From the NCBI GenBank assembly GCA_945882415.1, contig CAMCWC010000006.1, forward strand, positions 124,001 to 188,000: 64,000 nucleotides of DNA, given 5' to 3'. The notes under the pieces are model-generated. The model had not been told where the DNA came from, did not search any database, and saw nothing but the letters and a program-made list of their open reading frames with translations. How positions within the stretch are numbered: the first letter of the stretch is position 1; each line of letters begins with the position of its first letter. Below, in pieces: positions 51,000-59,474 of the stretch. This DNA comes from Chthonomonas calidirosea (GTDB lineage: Bacteria > Armatimonadota > Fimbriimonadia > Fimbriimonadales > Fimbriimonadaceae). Both the position numbers and the translations under genes were made by a program.

Positions 51000-52619
51000 T
51001 CACTCGTTCGCCCAATCGTTGATCAGCCACCAATTCGCTTGATCGTGCGGGATGAACTTGGGGTGGGTTATGGTTTCGAACGACGGTAGGTAGCCAAGCG
51101 AGCCGTCGCCATAAGTCTTCACCCGTCGGATCACCTTTTCAACGTGCTCGCGGGCGGCGATGCAGCGCTCGACATCCGCAAGCGATCCACCGATTCGAGC
51201 GTTGGTTCCCTTCGCGATCCTCTCCAGACCTTCAAACACTTGTCGGCAAACGGTAAGGGCGGTGATGGCTTTGCCAACCTCACCCTCGGCATAAAACTGG
51301 TGCGCCTCCTCCGCGTACCGAACGAACTCGATTGCGAGCTTTCCGAACTCGGTTACGCCGCGATAAGCCGCATCTGGCGCGAATACGACCGCCGTGTCGA
51401 GGATCTGATACGCGCGCTTGCCAGCCTCGCCGAGAATGACCTCTCGGTCCCGAAGCCAGAGTAGAAACGGGTTGCTGTACATCAGCAAGCGGCTCTTGAG
51501 TTGGCTGCGATGGCCGCTATAGGCGAAGAACTCACCGGCAGATTGCAGTTCACACCCAACCAGGCGCGCCCATTCCTCGGTGTTCTCGCCGAGCTCCATG
51601 TACGCCTTCAGGAACTGCGGAGCGGAAGTGGCTTTCTGATATTCCAGAATTGCCTCGTGTCCGCCGAGCCCGGTCGGGTACTCGGCTGGTTTGGTCGGGG
51701 GATCTCCGGCGGTGGTTTCTGAGAGGATTCGACCTGAAGCCTTGATGGCCGGAAGAATCGTTTCGTAGTTGCCAAACAGTCCGCACTCCCAGGTTGTGAG
51801 GCAGACGCCATAGTCGCCTCGGCGGACGGCGGCTTCTGCGCATTCGGTCACGTTCCGCTCGCTTTGCGGAAGGTGGCACCAGACGGCGCTGTAGGTTTGG
51901 ATGGCTGGGCACAAGACGGTTTTGAAACCAGCGTCGCGGAACCGGTCGGCGGTGTGTTCTGCAGTCCGGAAGTACTGCCAGTCAAAGATCACCGTCTCTT
52001 TTGGCATCGCATCAAGTGCGAGTGGGTGGTCATAGTACATGTCTCCCCATACGGCCGGCGTTCGGCCCGCCCGAAGCACCTTTTCGGCCAGTGGACCGAA
52101 GTGGGCGCCGTACAGCGCCGCCTTGCCGTCGGCATGGCCATCGGATTCATATTGCCGAACACGCCCTTCGCTTGAGGCGCCTTTGCCGAGTTGGAACGTC
52201 TCGTCGCCGCCGAGATGAATCAGATCGGACTTGAAGATTGATATCGCATCATCGACGATTCGGTGGCAGAGTTCAACGAAGGCGTCGTTGGTCGGGTCGG
52301 CTTGCATCCCCTTGAATCGCTCGCAAGCAAATTTGAGTCCAGGTTCGGAGTAGATCATTCCTTCGCAGTGGCCGAGCAGGTTCAAGAACGGGACGATCTG
52401 TAGATCGGGATACCGCTCCTGCAACCAGGCAACATCGTCTGGCGTGACCGCGCCTTTGCCGGCGATCCAGGGCATGCTTGGGTACGCAAAGCGGTGCTCT
52501 AAATACAGCCCAAGCGCGTTGTAACCTGCAGACATCGACAGGTCCGCCATTCGGTCCAGAGTTTCTCGGTCGGGGCTCTGCTCGCGGGCGATGTCGTACA
52601 TCCACATTCGAAGTTGCAT
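51000..52619 (-). CDS. Glycoside hydrolase family 20 beta-N-acetylhexosaminidase
   Basis: A 539-residue cytoplasmic enzyme: MWMYDIAREQSPDRETLDRM, IVPFLNLLGHCEGMIY, and LIHLGGDETFQLGKG with the GH20 Asp139-Glu140 pair; DWQYFRTAEHTADRF and CLTTWECGLFGN follow in the barrel. The acetamido group of the substrate is the nucleophile in this family. There is no signal peptide or N-terminal non-catalytic domain. ATG at 52619 is used; TACACT lies 7 bases before it, so a leaderless mRNA is possible. It would free GlcNAc/GalNAc from short oligosaccharides. Confidence 0.82.
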   Translation of the reverse strand: MQLRMWMYDIAREQSPDRETLDRMADLSMSAGYNALGLYLEHRFAYPSMPWIAGKGAVTPDDVAWLQERYPDLQIVPFLNLLGHCEGMIYSEPGLKFACERFKGMQADPTNDAFVELCHRIVDDAISIFKSDLIHLGGDETFQLGKGASSEGRVRQYESDGHADGKAALYGAHFGPLAEKVLRAGRTPAVWGDMYYDHPLALDAMPKETVIFDWQYFRTAEHTADRFRDAGFKTVLCPAIQTYSAVWCHLPQSERNVTECAEAAVRRGDYGVCLTTWECGLFGNYETILPAIKASGRILSETTAGDPPTKPAEYPTGLGGHEAILEYQKATSAPQFLKAYMELGENTEEWARLVGCELQSAGEFFAYSGHRSQLKSRLLMYSNPFLLWLRDREVILGEAGKRAYQILDTAVVFAPDAAYRGVTEFGKLAIEFVRYAEEAHQFYAEGEVGKAITALTVCRQVFEGLERIAKGTNARIGGSLADVERCIAAREHVEKVIRRVKTYGDGSLGYLPSFETITHPKFIPHDQANWWLINDWANE

Positions 52620-52694
52620 GATCGCGAGTGTACAGCGATTGGCCATTCGGCAAACCAGCCAGATCGAGTTCACTTTTTTCGCAAGTGTGATACG

Positions 52695-53678
52695 ATGCGA
52701 CCAGTGGCCGCTTCCCCATTTGCAAAGAAGAACGAGTATCGATTGCTCCGAAATCACCAGAAGGTCCAGTTTCAGCAACTGTTGATCGAAGCGCGGACGT
52801 ATGCCGACCTTCAGAGTGGAACAGACCTGCAGTTCTTGGATGAACTTGGCAAGAAGCTTCCAACTGAGCTCACCCTTGAAGAGCTGTTCCAGATTGAGTT
52901 GTTCCTCAATCAGCACCGGCCAATCGAAGTTCTTCTGGGGCTCCGTTCTGGGTTAGAACAAGAGTTTGCCGCGGTCGGAGGCAAGAATTCGCCTTTGTCT
53001 GGCTTGCGGGAAGAGGCCGACGAGGAGCAGGTTCGGGCCAGATTTATTGCCCACCATCTGATCTTTAGCCGTCTGCGTGCGGCACATCACGTTTCGCAGG
53101 CAAGCCGCAGGAAGACGTTACGGATCGGCATTTGCGCGACGATCATTGTTGTCGCGATTGCGTGCGTGATTCTTACGCTGTTCTCTTCGGGAAGGGATAT
53201 CTATCTGCCGTCTTTCGGAATGTCCATGCTCATGGGTTTGCTGGGCGGGCTCGTCTCTACGATCGCTCCGTTGCTGGGCGGTCAGATTTCGGTGACGGCG
53301 GAGGACGATCAGGAGACGAACAGTGCCCTCCGGGCAACCGTCTTCTTCGGGCCTGTTTTGGGCTGCTGTTTCGCGGCGATTTTGTACTTGATCTTTGCCT
53401 CGAACATCGTGACGCTCGACCTGTTTCCGAAAATATTGACGCCGGATGCCAAGGATTTTGACAAGCTCTCGGCAAAGTTCATGCTCCCCATTGGGAAAGC
53501 GGCTCAGCTGAACAATCAGGAGCTCTCGATCGCCCGCATGCGGTTGTTTCTGGGCAAGGTCTATCCGGCTTCTGGGCAGGACTTCTGCAAACTCATGTTC
53601 TGGTCCTTTATCGCTGGCTATGCCAACCGACTCGTTCCAGACATGCTGACGAAGATTTCCCAGGGGCCGCGAAAGTGA
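52695..53678 (+). CDS. Membrane protein of unknown function
   Basis: A 327-residue protein. The N-terminal half is helical and charged (residues 1-135), then come membrane segments (IGICATIIVVAIACVILTLF, SMLMGLLGGLVSTIAPLLGG and VFFGPVLGCCFAAILYLIFA), and a last soluble part with a weak hydrophobic stretch at FMFWSF-like residues. I do not recognise a family. ATG at 52695 or GTG at 52704 are possible, as a TGATAC -10-like box lies only 5 bases upstream. It is convergent with hemW and divergent from GH20. Confidence 0.6.
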   Translation: MRPVAASPFAKKNEYRLLRNHQKVQFQQLLIEARTYADLQSGTDLQFLDELGKKLPTELTLEELFQIELFLNQHRPIEVLLGLRSGLEQEFAAVGGKNSPLSGLREEADEEQVRARFIAHHLIFSRLRAAHHVSQASRRKTLRIGICATIIVVAIACVILTLFSSGRDIYLPSFGMSMLMGLLGGLVSTIAPLLGGQISVTAEDDQETNSALRATVFFGPVLGCCFAAILYLIFASNIVTLDLFPKILTPDAKDFDKLSAKFMLPIGKAAQLNNQELSIARMRLFLGKVYPASGQDFCKLMFWSFIAGYANRLVPDMLTKISQGPRK

Positions 53679-53683
53679 CCTGA

Positions 53684-54790
53684 TCAGACGAGCGCTAGCG
53701 CTACTTCGGAACAGAAGTGTCGGCCCGCGCTCGTCAGGCGAACGCGACCGTTCGTCGTCTCCGTCCAGCCGCGATGGGTCGTGCGTTGAAGGTCGGTTGG
53801 GTTGGTCCACTCGGTTGGAATCCCTTCGCGCAGCCTCAGGCCCAGCATGATTCGCTCTAGGCGCTCCGACTCACGCGAGAGAATTTCGGACTCGAAGAAG
53901 ATCGGTTTGCCTTCATCAACTGCGGTCACATAGCGCTCTGGGAGTTTTAGATTCGTGTAACGCATCACGCCTTCGGCCGTCGGCAGGCAGCCGACCGCCC
54001 CCGGGCCGTAGCCAGCGTAGGGGTTGCCGTACCAATACTCCAGGTTATGTTTGCACTCCAGTCCCGGTTTGGAGAAGTTGCTGATCTCGTAGTTTTCAAA
54101 TCCCTCGGCGGTGCAGCGCGCGTGGCAGTCTTCGTACATTTCGACTTGCATTTCGTCGTCGGGCTGGGTGATTTCGCCTCGAAGATGCTTCTTGTAGAAG
54201 GCGGTGTTCGGTTCGATGGTGAGGCAGTACAGGCTGAGGTGCTCTGGTTTCAGGGCCATGGCTCGGTCGAGATTTCGGTTCCACGCGTGGCGGCTTTGGT
54301 TTGGCAGCGCGAACATCAGATCGAGGTTGATGTTGTCAAACCCGGCTTCGCGGGCGGCGGCGACGGCACGTTCGATGTCGCCGCTTTGGTGGACGCGATC
54401 CAGTCGCTTAAGGTCGCCATCGTCAAAACTCTGCGCACCGAGGCTAATGCGGTTAAAGCCGGCCTGTCGCATCGCGCGAAACTTGCTGGCGTCCACCGTT
54501 CCCGGGTTGGCTTCGCTGGTGATCTCGGCTCCTTCGACCGGTGGATGGGCATCGAGGACGGCCTCGAAAACCGTCAGGAGGTCTGCTTCGGAAAGATAGG
54601 TCGGTGTTCCACCGCCAAAGAAGATGGTCTTCGCGGGAATGCCGAAGACCGGCGATCGGCGGATTTCTTCGGCGATGGCATTCGCAGTCAGAGTCTGGAT
54701 GTCGCCGGTCTGCGCATACGAGTTGAAGTCGCAGTATCCGCACTTGCTGGGGCAGAACGGGATGTGCACGTAGACGGCGAGGCTGTCCAA
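53684..54790 (-). CDS. hemW: HemW-type radical SAM protein
   Basis: The 368 residues have LAVYVHIPFCPSKCGYCDF with Cys13, Cys17 and Cys20 (CxxxCxxC) for the 4Fe-4S cluster, FGGGTPTYLSEADL, FNRISLGAQSFDD and LSLYCLTIEPNTAFYK. These are typical of HemW, a haem-chaperone related to HemN that lacks oxidase-specific residues. The gene is the last of the run that includes the five membrane-protein paralogues, 26 bases after the closest one. Confidence 0.9.
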   Translation of the reverse strand: MDSLAVYVHIPFCPSKCGYCDFNSYAQTGDIQTLTANAIAEEIRRSPVFGIPAKTIFFGGGTPTYLSEADLLTVFEAVLDAHPPVEGAEITSEANPGTVDASKFRAMRQAGFNRISLGAQSFDDGDLKRLDRVHQSGDIERAVAAAREAGFDNINLDLMFALPNQSRHAWNRNLDRAMALKPEHLSLYCLTIEPNTAFYKKHLRGEITQPDDEMQVEMYEDCHARCTAEGFENYEISNFSKPGLECKHNLEYWYGNPYAGYGPGAVGCLPTAEGVMRYTNLKLPERYVTAVDEGKPIFFESEILSRESERLERIMLGLRLREGIPTEWTNPTDLQRTTHRGWTETTNGRVRLTSAGRHFCSEVALALV

Positions 54791-54816
54791 GGATTCAGTT
54801 TACTGGCGATGCGCGT

Positions 54817-55539
54817 TCACCGCGTCAAACCACCGATCGCTCGGGCCGTTTGCGACTCGGGCCGGTTGCAGGCTTCGATGGCGCTCGCGAGGGGACCGGC
54901 TAACGTGCCTTCCTGGTCGATTTCGCTGCTGCGCTCGTGCAACGACACCAGACTTGGGAGCAAGCTTTGGTTCGCGCAAATGTTTGCTATTAGCAAGAGG
55001 GTTTTCAAGCGTGAGGATAGCGTCTCGGTCGACAACAGATCTACAAGATGCGTAATCGTTTCCTCCGAGATTTCACGGCGATGATGCGGATGCAGATGCT
55101 TGGTGAGATAACTGAGAGAATTCCAGACCCCTGCCACTTTATCTTCATCGACAGGGTGCAAACCCGCGACGGATCTTGCTTTCCTTAATAGGTGAGGTAA
55201 GTCCGAAACCTTACGTGTTAACTCGCTCGCAGATGGTCTTAGATCGAGTTCTAAAAATGTATTAGTAGCATCAGAAATATGCACAAGGGCTAACAGAATC
55301 ATTCCATGCTTAGCCGCGTAACCAAAATCCTGAGTTGTAATCCAAGCGATGGTGGTGACAACGAAAAGCGCAGCGAACAGTACAAGATGAACTAGGGAAC
55401 TGATCCGAATCGCAATTGCTCTTCTCGCCTGCCGCTTTAATTCTTTAGCGTGATCAAAGTCGGTGATGATGCTTGGCTCAGGTGAAGCAATCTTGTCAGG
55501 CAGTTCTTTCACTCGACCGTCACCTCTAATAGACCGCAC
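54817..55539 (-). CDS. Member 1 of five tandem paralogous membrane proteins
   Basis: A 240-residue protein. Two membrane segments (SLVHLVLFAALFVVTTIAWI and GMILLALVHISDATNTF) are followed by the shared C-terminal domain: DLPHLLRKARSVAGLHPVDE, VWNSLSYLTKHLHPHHRR, LVDLLSTETLSSRLKTLLLI, and the ending ARAIGGLTR. The same ending (VRAIGGLAK) is found in member 3. The C-terminal domain is helical like ARM/HEAT repeats and lies in the cytoplasm if the N-terminus does. No catalytic residues are seen. It is the last copy before hemW. Confidence 0.7.
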   Translation of the reverse strand: MRSIRGDGRVKELPDKIASPEPSIITDFDHAKELKRQARRAIAIRISSLVHLVLFAALFVVTTIAWITTQDFGYAAKHGMILLALVHISDATNTFLELDLRPSASELTRKVSDLPHLLRKARSVAGLHPVDEDKVAGVWNSLSYLTKHLHPHHRREISEETITHLVDLLSTETLSSRLKTLLLIANICANQSLLPSLVSLHERSSEIDQEGTLAGPLASAIEACNRPESQTARAIGGLTR

Positions 55540-55574
55540 CTCCCGTTTTCCATGGTCTGGCCGTTAATGATCAT

Positions 55575-56237
55575 CTACCTGTCAGACCCTGCAATTCTTG
55601 AGTTCGGCATACCCTTGGTCTGGCCACATTCTGCAATCGCTAGCTTCACCTGGATTGCCAAGTTGCCGCCGGGATCGACGCTATCCACACGCGCCGCCAA
55701 GTCATCTAGCCCAGCGAGAAGTGCCCCATTGCCCGCGACTTTCGCGAGCCGTACGAGGACCTCGAGCCTATCGGGGCGAGTCTGCACGATGAGGAGCTCA
55801 TTCAAGTGAGATATCGAATCTTCCGAAAAGTGCTTTCGATGGCGAGGTCGGAGCTTCTTTGAGAGATAGTTTAACTCGAACCAAGCCGTGTAGGACTGGG
55901 CTCCTGAGTCGGGGGCCTGAGCCACAACTTCGATAAGTCGAGAAACTTCTTTTCCGTTCCATGGGAGACCACGGAAAGTTGATTTCGAATAGTGACCAGC
56001 CACATCTAATGCGGCAGAAAAGAGAAGTAAGAATTGACCGGTAATAGTTGCGGCCGGGTGACTAAGCAGGTTGGTTCCGAAGAGAAAGGGTACCAAAATG
56101 AAGAGCGAGGAAGATGCCACGGCAATGACGTAAATTCGCACTGCTAGTGGGAGCCACTTGAGTCGATCTTGCGTCTCTTCTAGTTCCAAACCGCCAATGG
56201 GATCAGCTTTAACGGTATTCGCGTCGGCATCGCTCAC
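55575..56237 (-). CDS. Member 2 of five tandem paralogous membrane proteins
   Basis: A 220-residue protein with two membrane helices (IYVIAVASSSLFILVPFLFG, ITGQFLLLFSAALDVAG) and the C-terminal domain with AWFELNYLSKKLRPRHRKHF, LNELLIVQTRPDRLEVLVRL and LLAGLDDLAARVDSVD. It lacks the ELPRLL segment strength of the others (VSRLIEVVAQAPDS) and the RAIGGL ending is decayed (RIAGSDR), so it is the most diverged. No family is recognised. Confidence 0.65.
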   Translation of the reverse strand: MSDADANTVKADPIGGLELEETQDRLKWLPLAVRIYVIAVASSSLFILVPFLFGTNLLSHPAATITGQFLLLFSAALDVAGHYSKSTFRGLPWNGKEVSRLIEVVAQAPDSGAQSYTAWFELNYLSKKLRPRHRKHFSEDSISHLNELLIVQTRPDRLEVLVRLAKVAGNGALLAGLDDLAARVDSVDPGGNLAIQVKLAIAECGQTKGMPNSRIAGSDR

Positions 56238-56299
56238 TGTTTGACCGCCTCCGTAACGGGGATTTTGGAGTCATATACATACGTATAACAAGTGACCAT

Positions 56300-57037
56300 T
56301 TACTTTGCCAAGCCTCCAATGGCCCGGACCGATTTTGGTTCGACTTTGCTACACGCCTCGATCGCCAAGGCGATTTGCTCGGCAAGTTTGTGAGTCGAAT
56401 CGAGATCGTCTGCGACTAGTTTCACCGTTTTGAGCTCGGGCAGGAGCTTCGAATCTGCGGCGATGGTCGCAAGTCGTACGAGCACCACTAGTCGTTCCAG
56501 AAGTGTTTCCGTGCCCAGTAAGTGCTTCAGATTCTCCACGGCGCCATCGTCGAAATGCGGCTTGTGGTGAGGATGCAGCTTTTTGGACAGGTAGCTCAGG
56601 CAATTCCAGACATTTACGTACTCACTCTCGTCACTCGGGGCAAGCACCGCGACTTGTTTCGCTTTCCCCAGCAAGCGGGGTAGCTCGGATGGCTTTGAAG
56701 TCCACTCCTCTGTCCCAAAATCGAACACACCTTTGCGTCGGTTTCGCTCGATAATGACCATCACTCCAGCGAACAACAAGAACTTGCCGAGGTAATCAAA
56801 AGGTTTGTGTGGACCTGGCAAGTAGCGTTGCATGAGTTCCGAGATCCCGGCCCAGATGCAGTACGCGCTAATGATGATGACAATATTTGGCGTCCAGAAC
56901 GCCCTCCAGTCTTCAGAGGGTTTTGGCTTCTTCGGTGTCACCGCAGCTGAAGGGACGTCGGCCTCGTGCAAAGCGACCGAGATGCCCGATGATGCCCGCG
57001 TCGGCTCTGGTCCTAGATCAAGATTCTGCTGAGCCAT
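56300..57037 (-). CDS. Member 3 of five tandem paralogous membrane proteins
   Basis: A 245-residue protein (ATG 57037; a GTG at 57073 would overlap the preceding gene). Membrane segments are NIVIIISAYCIWAGISEL and LGKFLLFAGVMVIIE. The C-terminal domain is the best representative: ELPRLLGKAKQVAVLAPSDE, VWNCLSYLSKKLHPHHKPHF, LKHLLGTETLLERLVVLVRL, LLPELKTVKLVADDLD and the RAIGGLAK ending. The N-terminal 35 residues are Pro-rich and disordered. Confidence 0.7.
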   Translation of the reverse strand: MAQQNLDLGPEPTRASSGISVALHEADVPSAAVTPKKPKPSEDWRAFWTPNIVIIISAYCIWAGISELMQRYLPGPHKPFDYLGKFLLFAGVMVIIERNRRKGVFDFGTEEWTSKPSELPRLLGKAKQVAVLAPSDESEYVNVWNCLSYLSKKLHPHHKPHFDDGAVENLKHLLGTETLLERLVVLVRLATIAADSKLLPELKTVKLVADDLDSTHKLAEQIALAIEACSKVEPKSVRAIGGLAK

Positions 57038-57042
57038 GGGGT

Positions 57043-57675
57043 TTAAGGGGCGGCGGTCAGGGCTCTCTGACACGTTGTGGAGGCAAAAGCAATTTGATCC
57101 GCAAGGGATTGAGTCGGGTCGATATCGGCTGCCCGTGCGTGGAGGGAATTTAGGCTTGGTAGTAGAACCGGATTTGCGGCGACTTGGGAGAGGCGAACCA
57201 GAACCGCGAGCCGCCTCGGGTCGGGTTCCACGGTCAACATCTCCGCAAGATCAGTGATGATCTCGGGCGTGAAGAAATTCTGATGATGGGAGTAGAGCTT
57301 GGTTGAAAGCACCGATAACTCCGACCAGACTTCAGTCGACTCGCTCGGCTCTGACTCGCCGCGTTTGGCCTGCTGAAGCAGTTGAGCGAGCTCGGATGCG
57401 TTGCGGCCGACCTCGCTCGGAGTGAATTTCTTATCGAAATCGATCAACCAGACGGTCACGGCCAGGAGCGTTGTCTGGAGGATCGATGCGGCGGGGTTTA
57501 CGACCAATTCGAGGCGGTTTGTGATCGAGCAGATGACGAACAGGCACAGCACAAGAATGACGAGAACAAGGCAGGTGATGATCGTGGTGCGGAGCCAGGT
57601 TGGCCGGGTGGGAAGGTGAGTTGGCGCCAAGGTTCCTCCGCTGGAAGTCGCGCTTGGGTTGGCGTTAGATTTCAA
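57043..57675 (-). CDS. Member 4 of five tandem paralogous membrane proteins
   Basis: A 210-residue protein with two membrane segments (TIITCLVLVILVLCLFVICS and ASILQTTLLAVTVWLI), and the shared domain ELAQLLQQAKRGESEPSEST, VWSELSVLSTKLYSHHQNFF, LAEMLTVEPDPRRLAVLVRL and LLPSLNSLHARAADID. The His-His of PHH in this region is conserved as SHH. The N-terminus is Pro/Thr-rich. It ends just upstream of member 3, on the same strand. Confidence 0.7.
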   Translation of the reverse strand: MKSNANPSATSSGGTLAPTHLPTRPTWLRTTIITCLVLVILVLCLFVICSITNRLELVVNPAASILQTTLLAVTVWLIDFDKKFTPSEVGRNASELAQLLQQAKRGESEPSESTEVWSELSVLSTKLYSHHQNFFTPEIITDLAEMLTVEPDPRRLAVLVRLSQVAANPVLLPSLNSLHARAADIDPTQSLADQIAFASTTCQRALTAAP

Positions 57676-57751
57676 CTTGGGTCACCGATGCATCGAAGCT
57701 AGGGATAGTTTATCGCAGACAACCAGCATCTACCAACACTTTTCGCCGCAA

Positions 57752-58432
57752 TTAGGCGGACTTTGCGCAGGCAGAGATGGCTTCGCGGAGCACTACTCGG
57801 AGGTTGTCGAGAACTTCAAGATCCTTGGTTCGATCCTTAAGGTCGCGAAGGAGCGGCAGCAACTCGGGGTCGGCCGCGATGGCGCAGATGCGGACGATGG
57901 TTTCGAGGCGGTCTCGGCGCGTTTCGGAGGCGAGGAAGCCTTTGAGATCGCCGATCGTATCTTCGGTGATGACGGTTTTGTGCTCGGGATCAAGCTTTTT
58001 GGAAAGGTAGCTGAGGGCTCTCCAAACGCCAATATTGGCTTCTTCGAATTCGGCCGAAAGGTGCATGACCTCTACCGCTTTCTTCAGCAAGCGCGGAAGC
58101 TCAGACGCCTTTGAGGTGAATGGCTCTGGTGTCAAATCCTCCTCGGTAGCGGAAGGCTGCTTCAAGAAGAAAAACGGTGCGGTGAAAACTAGACTAAGAC
58201 CGGCGGTTTCCAGCATGCGTTCCACATTGAACGGCTTTCCGGCTCCAAAATCTCCTACAGCAGTACACACCGCCATAAGGAGTGTCGTGCCGAAGTACGC
58301 GATCCATGCCATCTTGGAGGTATCGGAATCAACCGTCTGCTCGTCGTCCGACTCAAGAGCGTCTTCTTCAAGCCAAGCGCCGTCAACCGCGAGCGGCGCA
58401 ACCACGATTTGTTCCTCCGAATCCTGAGTCAA
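57752..58432 (-). CDS. Member 5 of five tandem paralogous membrane proteins
   Basis: A 226-residue protein, first in transcription order. It has an acidic N-terminus (EEDALESDDEQTVDSD), membrane segments (IAYFGTTLLMAVCTAVGDF and LSLVFTAPFFFL) and the shared domain ELPRLLKKAVEVMHLSAEFE, VWRALSYLSKKLDPEHKTVI, LKGFLASETRRDRLETIVRI and LLPLLRDLKDRTKDLE. The HH pair is EH here. It lies 64 bases downstream of the PfkB gene. Confidence 0.7.
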   Translation of the reverse strand: MTQDSEEQIVVAPLAVDGAWLEEDALESDDEQTVDSDTSKMAWIAYFGTTLLMAVCTAVGDFGAGKPFNVERMLETAGLSLVFTAPFFFLKQPSATEEDLTPEPFTSKASELPRLLKKAVEVMHLSAEFEEANIGVWRALSYLSKKLDPEHKTVITEDTIGDLKGFLASETRRDRLETIVRICAIAADPELLPLLRDLKDRTKDLEVLDNLRVVLREAISACAKSA

Positions 58433-58496
58433 CTTTCCTCCACTTGCTCCGGGCTTATCTTAACTCGCAATGCGCCGCGAAAGAAAGCGCAGGTCG

Positions 58497-59474
58497 CTAA
58501 ATTCCCACGCTAACGTCGGCTCGCCATTCACTATCCAGCCTCGCGTGGAGGTCGGAGGAGGTTGGAATCCCAGACACCGCGTCGGCGGACTCACAGCAGA
58601 AAGCGCCTACCGCGCAGCCTAGGCGGACGGAATCCGCTGGGTTGTGGCCGTGGAAGCGGCCGTACAGGTAGCCGGCGATGGTGGCGTCGCCGGCGCCGGT
58701 TGCGCCGGTTACGGTGACCGGGAAGCAGTGGTGCCAGGATGTGCCGGTTTCGTCCGAGAGCAGAACGCCTTCTTCACCGCATTTCAGCACGACTCGGGAT
58801 GCGCCTAGGTGGTGCGCTTTTGAGACCGAATCGGGCGGCGTGGCGGTGCCGAACATCGCGCGGAGGTCGTCGTGGCTGGGCATGAAGTCGTCGACGTAGG
58901 GCAGGACCGAGCTGAGGATTCGCGACCAATCGACTTGGCCGGCGAAGGAGTTCGGGTCGGGGACGCTGAGGTCGAGGGAGGTGGTGAGTCCGGCGGATTT
59001 GGCGCGGCGGAAGAGGTCGGCGAGCTCTGCGCCGTCATTCTCGATCATGGTTTTCATGAGCGGGGGGTAGCCGAAGTGGAGGTGGCTGGCTTGGCTAAGG
59101 GCGTCGTCGGGGACGGTCTGGGAGGCGAAGGCGGCATTTGCGCCGGGGTCGTGGAGGAACATTCGGTCTTGTCCCGGCGGGTCTAGGACGATCGAATACG
59201 ACGTCGAAACGTCGTCGCAGAGCTGGAAGCCTTCGGCGAGCGGGCCGAGGAGGGATTGGACGTTTTGGCCGAAGATGTCTGAACCGATGAGGCCGACGAG
59301 GGTGACGGGGACGCCGAGGCGGTGGAGGGCGCGGCCGACGTTGCTCACGACTCCGCCCGTGCTGAGGGTGGCTTTTCCGACCTCGACCAAGCTGCCGGGT
59401 TGGAACCCGTCGAACCGGTCGAGCTTCGGAATGATATCGAGGCAGATGTGCCCAGCGACGAGGATGCGGCTCAT
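58497..59474 (-). CDS. PfkB-family carbohydrate kinase
   Basis: A 325-residue sugar kinase of the ribokinase fold: SRILVAGHICLDIIPKLDRF, GGVVSNVGRALHRLG, LVGLIGSDIFGQNV, and near the C-terminus VTVTGATGAGDATIAGYLYG with the catalytic Asp of GAGD. The sugar substrate is unknown; the preceding gene encodes a Gfo/Idh/MocA oxidoreductase, so an inositol- or sugar-acid pathway is possible. The ATG overlaps that gene's stop codon (ATGA). Confidence 0.85.
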   Translation of the reverse strand: MSRILVAGHICLDIIPKLDRFDGFQPGSLVEVGKATLSTGGVVSNVGRALHRLGVPVTLVGLIGSDIFGQNVQSLLGPLAEGFQLCDDVSTSYSIVLDPPGQDRMFLHDPGANAAFASQTVPDDALSQASHLHFGYPPLMKTMIENDGAELADLFRRAKSAGLTTSLDLSVPDPNSFAGQVDWSRILSSVLPYVDDFMPSHDDLRAMFGTATPPDSVSKAHHLGASRVVLKCGEEGVLLSDETGTSWHHCFPVTVTGATGAGDATIAGYLYGRFHGHNPADSVRLGCAVGAFCCESADAVSGIPTSSDLHARLDSEWRADVSVGI

